64,000 nt of DNA from Plazaster borealis (taxonomy: Eukaryota > Echinodermata > Asteroidea > Forcipulatida > Labidiasteridae), in contig CM037462.1 in the NCBI GenBank assembly GCA_021014325.1, positions 9,778,501 to 9,842,500 on the forward strand, given 5' to 3'. This document shows positions 11,291 to 46,889 of the stretch, piece after piece (the first letter of the stretch is position 1; every line of letters starts with the position of its first letter). The notes under the pieces were generated by a model that did no database searches, was not told the DNA's origin, and was given only the letters and a program-made list of their open reading frames with translations. Made by a program: the position numbers and the translations under genes.

Positions 11291-11796
11291 CCACACTGAA
11301 TAAGCCAGAATTCATGCGCCAAGCTACTTTTCATAATTTGTAAACCCACAACCTTTTTTTAATTATAACATTTTGGGGTCATGCAATTAATAGATTGTGT
11401 AAATATAAGAATCTATCACAACCTGGGGGTTCTGTGCTTCAACTTTTGAGGAGACTTGATAAATTTCGGCGTTAAAGTTGGCCCTATTTGACCGGGGAAG
11501 TGGAGAAGTGCTTCACGAAAACTGGCAGCAAGTCGCTTTTGGAAAAGAAAAAAAATTCGTGTTTTTTCTTCTTGGGTAGTTAGCAAAAATTCCAAACGGT
11601 TGACCTGCCAAAAATTGAAAAGAATTCTGAATTTTAGTTGTCCGGAAATATGTCTGATTGGTTTTCAAGAGGCTGAGAGACTTACACGATTTTTTGAGTA
11701 TTTTTGAATAATTATCATTTAGCATTGGTTCTTAAGGGAGATTTAGAGTGGTGCGCCCGCGTGAGTTAGCGAAACGGCGCCCTCAAGAGTCCGGCG
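11291..11796. other. Intergenic, no gene seen
   Basis: AT-rich DNA between the composite satellite and the G-rich hexamer tract. No supported feature. Confidence 0.5.
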
Positions 11797-11850
11797 ACGG
11801 GGACGGACGGGGACGGCGACTGGGACGGGGACGGGGACGGGGACGGCGAC
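11797..11850 (+). repeat. G-rich (ACGGGG)n hexamer tract
   Basis: About nine imperfect ACGGGG or ACGGCG units with at least four GGGG runs on the plus strand. It lies 0.9 kb upstream of the kinesin-13 start codon and has quadruplex-forming potential. Confidence 0.8.
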
Positions 11851-11851
11851 A

Positions 11852-12572
11852 CCATAGTTTTGTGGGTCGGAGGAATTACTTTTGATCGATTTTCAAATCA
11901 CTTCTGCTGTACTGGTTATGTCATGTGCAAAATCATACCAAGTTGTGTCGTTATGAAGATTGGGTCATCCTTTCCAGACTCATTTTGGTCAATACACTGG
12001 TTTTAAAAGAGACAGATTGGTTTAAGTGGATATGTTAATAGTTCAGTTCAGAATTAAGTTCCCTCCATACTTTAAAAGAATAAATAATATATAACAACTC
12101 GTAACCTGTGAGAGTTTGAGCTTTGTTTCTTTGTATCATTATCAAAACAATAGTAATTCCAATCATGATACTTTTGTCATGTTTTCTGGAAAGTGACAAC
12201 AGATCAAAAGGGAGTAATTTCAATGAAATTTGTACAACTTTAAAATTGTCCACTCAAGTAAGCTCTTCATTAAGAATCAACCAGGTAGTCTTGTGAATAA
12301 TCTGATGTTATTCCGGCAATTGTATGTCAATAATATTGATACAAGAAAACACATAATATTTATTGTTTACAAAAATAATGATTTTGAATGTTCCATTTCC
12401 TAGCAGGCAAGCACTGGTCGTCCAAAAAATTGCTATTTTTATAATCATAATTACCACGACAAAAACGACTCCCCCTTTCCCCTCAGTATTCAAAAGACGG
12501 CCTTTTCCCGGAGGACTTTTACTCAAAAATGAATTGAATCTGCAAGAAGTTTCCAAGTCCTATTCTATTTGA
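11852..12572. other. Upstream flank of the kinesin-13 gene
   Basis: AT-rich, no gene recognised. Short ORFs at 12308-12572 on both strands are not credible. Confidence 0.5.
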
Positions 12573-12752
12573 CAGGAGAGGGCGCCCTTACAAAATTACG
12601 GAATGACGGGGCCCGGTGTCTGCGCATGCGTAGCAGGTTGTTCAAAATTTCAACGGGAGAAATCCGCGATCGCGAGACATCGTTGAGTTTTCCTCCAAAT
12701 AGTTAACGAATTTACTTCCAAAACATATTGGCTCAGGTGGAAAGCACTAAAA
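12573..12752 (+). promoter_or_regulatory. Putative promoter and 5' UTR of the kinesin-13 gene
   Basis: A local GC- and CpG-richer patch directly precedes the start codon and lacks a TATA box. It contains an NRF1-type site (12621-12630) and CGCGATCGCG near 12667. The start context AAAAATGG is a good Kozak match. Extra 5' UTR exons further upstream cannot be excluded. Confidence 0.5.
12621..12630 (+). promoter_or_regulatory. NRF1-type site TGCGCATGCG
   Basis: A palindromic YGCGCAYGCG match 123 bases before the ATG. Such sites are common in TATA-less promoters of broadly expressed and cell-cycle genes. The motif is seen; use is inferred. Confidence 0.5.
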
Positions 12753-36859
<24,107 letters not shown>

Positions 36860-38590
36860 AGAATTGAGGGAAGGTAGCTCCTCCCCTTTTTGCCCCTCAA
36901 TCTGGACACAATGTATCACAAACTGTTCTCGTTTTTTTTGTTTTTTTGTTGCTGTCTTTCCGCAATTTGAAAGATTTCTTTATTTGCACTGCAGCTCTAC
37001 AGCTAAATGCATTGTTAGTTTTTTTCTTCTCATTATTTGGGGAAATATTTTGTGAGGGAGTTGATGTTTCCCCTGCCCATTGGAACGTGAGGCGACCCAC
37101 TTCGTTACTTTGAGTGTCCATCTCGCTCATTTTTTTTGCCAATATCTCCACCTCACGGTGAGATTTGCCATAAACTAAAATACTGACGGAAAATGTTTTG
37201 TTTTGTGTCATTTTGGAGCTTTTTGCTTGACCTTTAATGTATCACAATTTCGACGTGTAGATGGAACAATCGCACGTTTGTGTGAGCGCTGCATTCTTCT
37301 CAGTTTGCAGGCTGCGTAAATTTTGCTTCAATCTATCAATTTGTATTGTTACCATCTCGCCCAGTTCATTGGCCAGGGGAAATACTGGATGAAGGGAGGG
37401 AGGCAATGTAATGTATGAGGCTGCGATTTGTTTTTGGAGGAAGTGGAGGAACAGTGGATCAAAAAAAGTATATTGATTTTATGCTGCTGTAAACAAGATT
37501 GTTGTAAAGAGAAAGTTGAGAAAAAATTATGGAATTTTACCCAAACTCCATCGCTGCATCTGCCAGGTGATGAAGTTGGACAGATGTAAACTTCAGCATT
37601 TGAACCAACATTTCTAAGCATAAACACGTGTCCATGCTGTCAGGCCCCTCTGTTCCCCAAAGGCCTTGAAAATATTGAATGGATTGTGTAAGTTTTCATG
37701 TTGCTTCATAGGGAGCAAAAGTCACCTCTTGGAGGTCATCTCTCAGTTGTCACCCAAGGGGTAACCTTCTAGGGGTCACCTCTTAGAGGTCACTTCCTGG
37801 GGATCACGTCGCGAGAGGTCACCTCCTAGGGGTCACATCTCAGAGATTGAGTATGTGTGATGATAGTTTAAGATGTGTTGTCAAAGTCTATGTACAGTTT
37901 ATCTATTTATTATATTTTATACCCGCCATGTTGTTGAGGGCACACTTTATGCAACACCATTGTGTATTATGAAGATGAAGTCTGGGTACAAGGCAGGGGG
38001 TCTTTATAATGGTGAGGACATCTTGTTTTTCTTTCATTCAATCAAATGTAACCTGAATGAGGTTGGAGGGGAAAAAGTAGTCTGGACCCTTATTTTTTTA
38101 TGAGATGAGCACCACAGTGAACTTCATGATTTGACCAAGGCAATAATTGTTTTGAGTATGGTCTGGTGCCCCATGTCCCTACGTAGCCTTAAATCCATGT
38201 TGAAAAGTTTCAGTCTGTTGAAATTCATCATGGCGCCGGTGTCTCAATTTGGACTTTGTCCCAACTCCATTTGGCCCGACCGAGGCTAGAGGAACAAATT
38301 AGTCTGGTTCCGTATTCATATCATAGGAATCAGTAAGACATCGTTTCAGTTGCCCACAGGAATCACAGCACTTTTTTTGCTGCATATTAAAATGTTTACC
38401 TCAGTTGTGGCCACAAATGTGGATTCTGGCTGACCATCTATTACGAAACCCTTTCAAAATTGTTAATTTTACAGTTTTCACTTTCACAGTTTTAACATAA
38501 TTTTTTTACGCAAAGCTATCGCTTGGCTTGAGTAATTTGCTCAAATACAGCACTCGGTGAATGGGAATAAATTAAGGAAGAAAAAAGACT
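36860..38590 (+). other. Probable 3' UTR of the kinesin-13 gene
   Basis: Follows the stop codon without further coding signal. The first clear AATAAA is at 38566-38571, with a weaker ATTAAA near 38385, so cleavage near 38590 is plausible. It contains the GGTCAC repeat cluster at 37718-37850. The exact end is not provable from sequence. Confidence 0.35.
37718..37850 (+). repeat. GGTCACCTC minisatellite with nuclear-receptor-like half sites
   Basis: AGGTCA or GGGTCA hexamers start at 37733, 37773, 37787, 37816 and 37830. The 14-base pairs (37773/37787 and 37816/37830) are 43 bases apart, which shows tandem duplication of a ~14-base RGGTCACCTCYTAG unit. Confidence 0.7.
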
Positions 38591-39550
38591 TCTCCTCACT
38601 GAGATTCCTGTGGTTTTGGGAAACAATATTTTACATACATGTGATTTGTTGGCAAATTCTAGCTGAGAAGAGTCGGATACCTCCATGTCATACATATTCT
38701 TTGCAAAGTGTGTCTAGTTACTGGACTTCTCTCAAAGCCAGCCGGCGCCACCAGATCACATGATATGTCAGAACTGTGTAAGTTTAACGTTCAAATTAAA
38801 ACTAATGGTCTTGTGAAGTAAAATACCGAAATAAGCTTATCAAAACAGAGCACGCTTAAAAGCAAAATGTACAGCCTTTAATTATATCACTGTGTAAAAA
38901 TGTCTTGACGTGTTTTTGGTTTTCTTCTGGCCCTTTATGTGTGTGTATATAAAGCGTGAATGCAATCTGATTTGCAACTGCAGGGTGTTCAGCTGTGAAT
39001 GTGTTCATTTGAGTTGTAAATTGAAAACTAATGTACAAAGGCTTCATTTAAAAACAAAACTTTTATAAATTAATTACTTTCTGCCGAATATGATAATGTG
39101 CACTGTCTTATGAGTAGGCCTCACAATGGGATACTTGTGGACGCTTGGTGCAGGCACGTTTTTAGGGCAAGGTCACTTTGGCCTTGGAGCAAGCCAAATT
39201 TTGGAGGGCACCACGGCCAGTTACAGAGGCATGGACGGCACTGGCCGTCGTGGCCGCCGTGTTATTCTAGGCCTGAAAGTGGCAGCAGACAAACCAAGAC
39301 ATTTTTTCGAGTTTGCACATTCTGAACCTTGGTCCACTTTTATAAAAAGAAGAAGCTCTTTACTCGTAAGCGAATTATTATGCTTACTTTTAGCAGAAAA
39401 ACATCTGTAGCAAAAGTGTGCTTCATAAACGCGAGACGATTTGACAGTGCGTGTGCGCTGTTCACAATGGATTTGCTTTGTTGCGTCACTCATCTGCATA
39501 CAAAAGACAGCAAGCTAGTGTGCCTTTTGCTTTGCTTATGGTGTTAGCAG
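38591..39550. other. Intergenic, no gene seen
   Basis: Ordinary AT-rich DNA to 39095. 39098-39450 is more GC-rich (GGCCGTCGTGGCCGCCGTG) and has overlapping ORFs in two frames, but no recognisable protein; it may be part of a dispersed repeat. Confidence 0.4.
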
Positions 39551-39751
39551 TGCAGAGCTGCCAACTCTTCCTCATTCTGCAGAAAGTTCCCTGAAAATAT
39601 ACTGATCTTTCCATGTTCTGATGAACCCGTTTGAAAATCTCCCTGATTATGGAAACTTTGTCCCTATTATGTTGAATGTAATTATAAATTTCTCCCTGAT
39701 TGTTTGACAAAATCTCCCTGATTGCAAGATGCAAATGTTGGCAGCTCTGGC
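39551..39751. mobile_element. MITE with CAGAGCTGCCAAC ends
   Basis: CAGAGCTGCCAAC on the left is mirrored by GTTGGCAGCTCTG on the right. The interior repeats CTCCCTGATT four times. Confidence 0.65.
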
Positions 39752-40233
39752 AGTGTTTATGATAGAGAAAATGTGTTAAGGATTACAGGCTTGAGGAAAT
39801 TTGGCCCTGCACTTGCTTTTGCATTTATCCGGTAGGCCTACCCTGCTGCCACCTGGCTTTTCTGGAAGTCTCCCTATTAGGATATTAACTGCATAAAAAT
39901 TCCCCAAAACATGAGATTTTTTGGGAAAAAACAAACACCTTTTTAAAATCCTTGGCTGGCTGGAAATTTTGTGATTTTTTTCAAATCTCCAAAAAGCTAT
40001 ATTAAAGTGAGTGATTTGAACATCATTTTCTGTGGATAGCAACATTTTGTGTTGTGATAACCAAAACCTATGAAAATGAATTCTTATCTTTTGTGTTGTT
40101 TTTAGTCAAACTTGACTGCAAGTTCTAGTTTCAGGCCTGGAATTTGAATTTCAATTTGCCCTTCGGCCTTCGTGCCCTTTCAAAATTCCCGGGGGAATAC
40201 CACCTAGAGTTCAATTCACACCTGATGCAATTT

Positions 40234-40268
40234 TATTTATTTATTAATTAATTAATTTATTTATCAAT

Positions 40269-40312
<44 letters not shown>

Positions 40313-40327
40313 TTTTTTTTTTTTGGG
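40234..40327 (+). repeat. Simple repeat ATTT/ATT followed by T and G runs
   Basis: (ATTT)n grades into at least 13 ATT units, then a T run and GGGGGG. It could be the tail of a lost SINE or LINE. Confidence 0.85.
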
Positions 40328-40377
40328 GGGGAGGGTGTGAGCATTCAGTATGCTAACTCTGGGGTTGTCTTGCTTAT

Positions 40378-40730
40378 CATGCCACGGCCGAGCGGTTTAG
40401 CGCATCAAACTCAATTTCATGGCCCAATTTCATAGAGCTGCTTTAAGCATAAAACATTGTGTAACACTTTTCTGCTAAGCAGAAATGAGCTGGATACCAG
40501 CCTCAAATTGTACATGTGACACGGTAGTTTAGCTGGTAACCTTATTCTGGCAGGCATTATTTTCTTGAGCTTAGCTACTTTTTGTGCTTAAGCAACCATA
40601 TGAAATCGGGTCCTGGTGGCTAAGTCACTGGAGTGTGGGTTCGAGTCCCGGTCGTGACACTTGTGTCCTCGAACAAGACACTTAACTTGTAATGACTATA
40701 ATTGCTTCACAGTGCGTTATATTTTCGGTT
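40378..40730 (+). mobile_element. tRNA-headed SINE split by a MITE
   Basis: The head CACGGCCGAGCGGTTTAGCGC breaks off after AACTCAATTTCAT and resumes at TGGTGGCTAAGTCACTGG with GGGTTCGAGTCCCGG (B box) and CACTTGTGTCCTCGAACAAG. The 193-bp MITE between (40421-40613) separates A and B boxes. Confidence 0.8.
40421..40613. mobile_element. MITE, GGCCCAATTTCATAGAGCTGC family, copy 1
   Basis: GGCCCAATTTCATAGAGCTGCTTTAAGC pairs with GCTTAAGCAACCATATGAAATCGGGTCC; the inner TTCTGCTAAGCAGAAATGAGC is palindromic. Related to 44735-44919 and to a lone end near 34705. Confidence 0.75.
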
Positions 40731-40784
40731 CATATGATGGCTGTTTTGTATAAGGGAGAAGAAGAAACCTAATTCCATGTGGGG

Positions 40785-40915
40785 TTAGCTATATCATGGG
40801 GAATGATTTCCCGGGAGTTTGTTAGGGTTACCAAATCAAGTGCGAAAAGTGCAATCAAAATTTCCTGGGGATTCCCCAGGAATTTCCTGAGATTCATCTT
40901 GTGTGAAAGGGGCTG
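40785..40915 (+). repeat. Dispersed repeat related to intron 8 block
   Basis: Shares GGGGTTAGCTAT, AATTTCCTGGGG and GTGTGAAAGGGG with 28718-28985. Confidence 0.45.
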
Positions 40916-41809
40916 ATACTTTCTAAAAAGTCCATACAGAAAGGAGAGTCCCGGCCGACTGTCTCTCCCTTCCTTTCATAATGACTCATTTAATATTAGA
41001 GGGAATCAAAATTGTAATGATTAGGCAAGCAGATATGATGGACAGAGCGTTCTGCTCGAAACGTCAAGTAAACCACCGGTTCAATTTCAGAGTCACACAT
41101 ACTCATTCAACAGATTTTATGCTTGGTGTTATCTCCAACTCCAACCCTATCATAAGAAAATCCCCCACCCCTTTTCTTGTGAGAAGTAAAACACATTCCC
41201 AATTCTTAAAGGAAAGGTATGGGTGGTTGTAGGTACACTTATTCTAATTCAAAATACATTTCAAGACAAGTATCTTTCTGTGAAAGGTTTCAGGTATAGA
41301 GAGTGTTACACCGTTTTACCCTACCTTTTATATTCCAAATGTTGCCAAACTCAACAAATACCCAACCATGAAGGATTGACTGCTTAATTTGTCCACAACA
41401 CCTTTTTTGCCAAGCCAAAGCATTTTGGATTTTGTGTGAAAGTGAAACCAATAGTCAAAGTTTGTGTGAAGCCAATAATGTCAATTTTTTTAAATTTTGT
41501 GTGAACCCAACAATGTCAAATTTTGTTGGATTTTCTGGCCTTTGTTGGCTTTTTCATACTAATGGTGTTGACTCCACAATTCAAGCTGTAAGTTGTACCG
41601 AATGTTGTCATTCCTGACGTTGGGTTTTGTGGGCTTAGCAGCTGTCTTCATAGTCCAACGCAGATTGGGGACACTTATTTTAAGACCCCAACAAAATGTA
41701 TTTTGTCCTTAACAAATGTAAAGGTAGGAAATGGTTTTTAAACCATTTAGAATTATTTCATCAATAGATCTTTGTTATGTTTTTTATCATATTCAACCCA
41801 ATGTAGTGC
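40916..41809. other. Intergenic, no gene seen
   Basis: Short ORFs only. TTTGTGTGAA with CCAACAATGTCAA recurs three times at 41430-41525 as a diverged local repeat. Confidence 0.45.
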
Positions 41810-41936
41810 AACGTCCGAATCAAGCGACTTTGGCTATTGGCTATGGATGTTGAATGCAAAAACAACGTTGAAGAATAGGAACGTTTGGTGTTCTAGCCGT
41901 AGCCACTGCCGAAGCCATAAGTTCGGGTAGGGCCTT
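41810..41936. mobile_element. MITE remnant, GCGACTTTGGCT type
   Basis: GTCCGAATCAAGCGACTTTGGC pairs loosely with GCCACTGCCGAAGCCATAAGTTCGG. Similar to 50910-51033. Confidence 0.5.
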
Positions 41937-42265
41937 ACCAAATCGAGGCAAGACAGGAAATAATAGTCTGGTCCCTTTACATGAAAGGAGGATTAGAACA
42001 GTCAGTGGCACAGTGGATACAGGGAACTTGTCAAAGATGGTCTGACTATGGTAAAGGTTTAAGAACTAGACAGAAAGTACAATACCATATTGTCCTTAAA
42101 CTAATGGGCATGTACGACATGCGTGTGTTGAACTGTGGAACTATACAGGTGTACTTAAAAAAGGATAAAATAAATGTCCCTTTTGTCTCTTTTTCTTATG
42201 ATTTCGAAAGATCAAATTTAGACCAAATTCAGATAGGATCAACTCTTTTGTATATATATTTTGTT

Positions 42266-42375
42266 TAACCTTCCTACTATCCGACCATTCAATGTCATTC
42301 ACTGTGATTTTGAGTGGCGACAGCCTGCAATATGAAATCACGTGGTGAATGCATCTACACAGTACACACATGTAC
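42266..42375 (-). repeat. Single ~115-bp satellite monomer, antisense
   Basis: ACCTTCCTACTATCCGACCATTC, CACTGTGATTTTGAGTGG and CACGTGGTGAATGCAT are reverse complements of the motifs in the intron 3 and intron 7 blocks. Confidence 0.65.
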
Positions 42376-43044
42376 ATAGATAGTTCTCTGCACAGTTGTG
42401 CCACCATACAAAACCCGCGCAGCTGAATTGTTTCAAATGTTTGGTCATCTCGATGGCAAACGTTACTGATATTTGGGCTCTGAAGGTTTTAAACTAATTT
42501 ATACAATAAATTGAGAGTATAATGAAACTACCAAAATAATATCATCTTTGCCCTAAAAGAAGTAATTACTGGGTTTGGTAAAATGAAAATACCAAAAAGC
42601 GACTTTTGCTGTAAAAGATGTAATTTACTGTTTTGGGTATTCCTACAAAGTGGCTTAGTTTACAGTTTACTGTTGGTATGGCAACTAATACATAACAAAT
42701 GGGTTTAGTTTGTTGTGTTTTTGTTCTTTTACCAACCGCGAAACACATTAAACCAATTACATAAATTCTATGATCAAGATGATTGCACCATTATGCAAAG
42801 ATGGAATCCAAATCGCAAGTGTCGTTGTCGTTGACAACTAAAAGCCTGTAACTATTAAGTGCATAGAGATACTAAAATGCAATTACTGTAAAACTACCTG
42901 TAAGAGGTAAACTATGTGTATTCTACAACGAGTAAATTACTCAATAGTCTGAACACAAGTCTCGGGCGTATTTGAAAGTTTTGGACCCGCTATTGAAGGG
43001 ACACATTGCCTTGAATTGGACGAGTTGGTCTATATAAAGCATTT
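42376..43044. other. Intergenic, no gene seen
   Basis: AT-rich DNA. Two diverged direct repeats at 42530-42620 (ACTACCAAAATAATATC / AAATACCAAAAAGCGAC). No gene signal. Confidence 0.4.
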
Positions 43045-43215
43045 GTAACCGTTTGTTATAAAATGCATACGGTTAGAAAGACGTTATAAAAGTAGAATAC
43101 AATGATCCACACAAATATGCCTCGAAATTGCGTGGCTTCCTTTTACTTTGAGAACTAACACGGTCGGTCATTTTGTTGAGTCAAAAATTTGACTCCACAA
43201 AATGGCCGACCGTGT
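43045..43215 (+). mobile_element. Half copy of the intron 4 fold-back
   Basis: Shares GGTTAGAAAGACGTTATAAAAGTAGAATACAATGATCCACACAAATATGCC (with differences) with 25343-25400. It ends in a separate inverted pair, CACGGTCGGTCATTTTG against CAAAATGGCCGACCGTG. Confidence 0.6.
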
Positions 43216-43734
43216 TTGCAATTGTGTTGTTAACAAGGAAACTCATGCACCAAGTCCCCCCAAATTCCCTTTGATTAAAGGGACGGTATGCTGTTTAACA
43301 TAAATGATTACATTAATTCCAACATTATACCGTGATTTCGGGACCTTGGGGGTATGGGTACAACATACATTAAAGGAAACAAAATCACCCATGGATACCA
43401 ACATTCGAGTATTCACAGGTTGGTTCTACGGTGTGTTTATTGAAAAATAGAGGATGGAAATTAATTTACTAATTCCAGAAAAAAACATGTAAAAATAGTT
43501 ATATAAAATGCATGGTGATTTTCTTTGCACTGCATGATGTCCAGGCGTATGAATTGTTCCTGTGATGTTTGGACTATTGTCTTTTTCAACCAACTTTGTA
43601 TTCAAGTTAAAGTTTGTTTTGTTTCAATGATGGGGGGGGGGGGGGGGTTCAATTCATACTCTGCTTTACAGTTGTCATGGTGATTAAAGGAGTCTGTAAA
43701 TCCTCTCTGCAATGTAACATCTGGGAGACGCAGT
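43216..43734. other. Intergenic, no gene seen
   Basis: AT-rich; a G run at 43632-43646. Confidence 0.45.
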
Positions 43735-43870
43735 AGCTTCATCCTATTGGCCCGATTCACCTGACGTCATCATCACAAATCTTGGTTGTGCCATTTTGGG
43801 AGTCAGTTTCCATAAGTATGTGCTACACTGTGTAGTGCGCAATTAGGCGACGTGTGGCGCGTTTACACGC
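43735..43870 (+). repeat. Dispersed repeat, uninterrupted copy
   Basis: Shows TGACGTCATCATCACAAATC, GCCATTTTGGGAGTCAG and GTGTAGTGCGC without the MITE found in the 3010 copy. Confidence 0.6.
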
Positions 43871-43914
43871 TCACCGTATCTTTATAGACAATTTGACTCC
43901 CCAAAAATGGCCGA

Positions 43915-44040
43915 ATTCGAACATTCGGACCCATTAAAGTGCGCGAGTTTGTTTTCTTCACGCGTTAAAGTAATGAACGTGGGACCACAGTGGTTCAAAA
44001 TCTTTTCGAAAACGCACGAGATTTGCACTGTCTATGGAGA
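43915..44040. mobile_element. Degraded relative of the 6313 MITE
   Basis: Shares GGACCCATTAAAGTGCGCGA, TTCACGCGTTAAAG, GTGGGACCACAGTGG and CACGAGATTTGCACTGTC with the 6313-6443 element in opposite orientation. The left end is eroded. Confidence 0.5.
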
Positions 44041-44734
44041 GGCAGTATCTGCGCGTGACGTCAGTGCAAGGGGCCAATAGACTTAACGGAGACCCAGCCC
44101 CCTAACCCGCCACTTTTTAATTTTCATCCCCGAGTGTTGTTTGTTTGCCTTTCGTCAAAAACAACATCTGTTTTTGTATGAATTCTCACTGTACACAGGT
44201 TTATCCGTCCATTTTTATTCACTCACACAGCACTTGGATGTGTAATGTACGTTCACTCGATTCACATTCTTCACGTGTGGAGTTAACTTTAATGCTTTTC
44301 AACCCCAACTTTATCTCCAGAACTAGAATTTCTCCGAATACAATTATTTGTTATTGTTTGATGTTTAGTTGTTTTTCTTTTACCCCTGTGCCGTGCAAAC
44401 AGTAAACACGTATAACAATAGCTATAGTCTGGTGTCTAAATTCAAAGTACAACATTAATTGTTAATGATTAAAGTACAAGGGAATGATTTATTTCAAAAG
44501 AGAAGGCTACAATCCCGGTCTTATCTCGGTTGCTTACCCACTCCGGCCCCCGTCAACGGTCGCTCTCCTCTCGAGAAACGGGCAAAAGTTAGAAACAAAT
44601 GAATGTTCTGTTGTACACAATGTGATGTCACAGGTTACATAGTCCTGTGTGCCTTCTTTGCTTATGGTAAGCAGTAATACGAAACTGAAACTGCTAAGTG
44701 CCGCCCGTAAGCAGAAAACGTCTGAAGTTTATGT

Positions 44735-44919
44735 GGGCCTAATTTCATACGCTGCTTAAGCAGAAAATATCGATTAATAATTTCCTGCTTAGCGCAATAG
44801 ACAGTATACCAGTCAGATGGTACATGGGACATGGTGTTTTGGCTGGTAACCTTATTCTAATAAAATTGTAGTTGTGCTTAGCTACTTTTTGTGTTTAAGC
44901 AGCTCTATGAATTTGGGCC
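44735..44919. mobile_element. MITE, GGCCCAATTTCATAGAGCTGC family, copy 2
   Basis: GGGCCTAATTTCATACGCTGCTTAAGC pairs with GTTTAAGCAGCTCTATGAATTTGGGCC. The interior is similar to 40421-40613, including GGTAACCTTATTCT. Confidence 0.75.
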
Positions 44920-45830
44920 ATGGCTGGTTGTCAAACTCCCCAGGTCAAACCGAAATACTTTATTATTTCCATCATGCTGTACTTTGTCTTTAATCAATCT
45001 TTGAACAAAATATAAAAGGTACCACTGTTTAAGACAAATAAGTAGTGATAAAATATCAAATATTTGTGCACCGGTTTGAATTATTAAAGAATGTAAATTG
45101 TTTCTAAAACAATTCACCTCTGTCTTAAACTTGCAATGTCTTAAAATGAATAACCTGATAAATAAATTGACAAACTGCTGCAGTCAGTACTGTTAAAGTG
45201 CATTAGCTGTGATATGTTTTATTTTGTCGTGTATTGTCGTATAGGAGGAGTGTTGGGTAAACTAAACTAAAATAGTAGACACTTCTCCTGAAGATGAGCA
45301 TAGCATACTGTTCGAAACGTCGAAAAAAACCCAAGGACTGTTCTGAGAGCCAACACTCTTCAAAATAGATTTTCACACAGCGGGGTGGGGGGTGGTTGCA
45401 CCCCAATTTACTTTCTTTGTCTCCCCTCCCAATTCCCACCTCAGTTTTTCCCCGATTGCCGAATTTGAATTTAATCCAAAGTCATTGCACCCATGTTATC
45501 GTTACCCAGGCTCAAGTTTGAACGCTCCCCTAAGTTTATTTCCCGATAGTGTACGTTTCCAATTACTGACAGAGCCTCAGCCAGAGCCTGAACTGAATCC
45601 TTGGTTTCGAAAAGGGCCGAAATTTGAATATTAGTTAACAGGAAAAGAGGCCCAGAAATCAACCAAAATGCCTCTAGATCGAAGTCAACAACTCCTGGGT
45701 ACGTTATTACTATTAGACCACAATATTAGAAAGCAATCTCAAGTTTACAGAAAACAGTTCATTGATGATGCTTGCAGCTTTATTCTGTCACTATTTAGTG
45801 TGGTGCAACTCCGTTTAGAACGTAAGGCCA
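44920..45830. other. Intergenic, no gene seen
   Basis: CGAAACGTCGAAAAAAACC near 45315 and CAGAGCCTCAGCCAGAGCC with GGTTTCGAAAAGGGCC near 45570-45618 are MITE-end fragments. The ORF at 45668-45931 runs into repeat sequence and is not supported. Confidence 0.4.
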
Positions 45831-46850
45831 TGTCTGAATCGATGGATTTGGCAGTGGCTATACACCTTTATCATGCTGCCACCATCTTGGTCAGAAAGTT
45901 CCCTGTATCCAATAACAGGAATGGATGCTAATAGTCATTGTAAACAAAAAGGAACCAGACTAATTTTTCTTCCAGCCTCGGTTTGGTTACATTGATTTGA
46001 ATGGGAGAAAATCAAGATGGCCGCACCATGATGAAGGTCTATTGCCGGAGTCTGCGCCCCGAAGTTCGCACAATGACTTTTTGCCGACAAGTGGCTGATC
46101 TCGGAAAGGCCCAAAGTAGCCGAAGCCTCTCAGTCGGACACGGCCTTATGTTCCACCACTCCATCATTGACGCCCGGCAACCAGCGAAAACCATTCTATA
46201 ATAGTTTCATTCAAACGGCTTATCTAGTTTCAAACCACTTAAACATTGCTGCTGAAATCAAATAACCATTGTATTGCCAGAGATAACATTCAGGTTTTAT
46301 CAGTCTGCTTCTGATATATTTTGTCCCTGAAAATCTTTGATCAAGGATTTCGGGGTACTTTTTTGTTTCTTGATATAATAATTGAACGATAAACTTTTTG
46401 GATGAATGATGCGTTTAGGCCTATAGAAGAACTTAATGCGTTCATTGGCGGAAATGTGTTTTCGTTGTTAAAGGTGTATCAAGCATTGGTTTTTGGAATA
46501 TTAAATTAATTTCAATCCCCTAGTTTTCAGTAAATGTGTCTGGTCGGTTGTCTAATTTCGCAGGATGCGTACAACCATCACCATTCTAGAATTGTATCAT
46601 GGTGCAGCCATTCTGTTTTACTACCATTCAAACCAATGTAACCAAACTGAGGCTGGAAGGGAGACTTTAGTCTGGTCCCTTTTTAAATTGAGAATTAAAA
46701 CTATCAGTGTCATTGTGTATACAGGGATTATGACAAAGTTGGCTGCAGTATACGGTGATCAAGTTCTATTACACTAAAAAGGCCCTGGTTACATTGACTT
46801 GAAATAGAGAGAATCAAGATGGCGGCACCATGTTGACGTCACCTTGTTTA
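45831..46850. repeat. Cluster of related dispersed repeats
   Basis: GACTTGAATGGGAGAAAATCAAGATGG-like blocks occur near 45993 and 46777, and TAGTCTGGTCCCTTTTT or its relative near 45955 and 46670. GCCATGTCTGAATCGATGG at 45828 and CGGACACGGCC at 46134 are ends of GGCCTTAC-type MITE remnants. Confidence 0.45.
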
Positions 46851-46889
46851 CAAAAAGAGTGGCCTTCAATTGCAGGGCATTTCCTGGCA

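Noticed and set aside
9850..11303. Several ORFs of 70-151 codons with TPTPTP, VGVGVG or CRGCGFIRLMPQP repeats
   Set aside because: They are translations of the telomere-like hexamers and 47-bp monomers; the frame stays open only because of repeat composition.
45668..45931. 87-codon ORF starting in a good context (MPLDRSQQLL)
   Set aside because: Its second half is repeat sequence, no domain is visible, and no splice or promoter support was found; it may be a scrap of an element.
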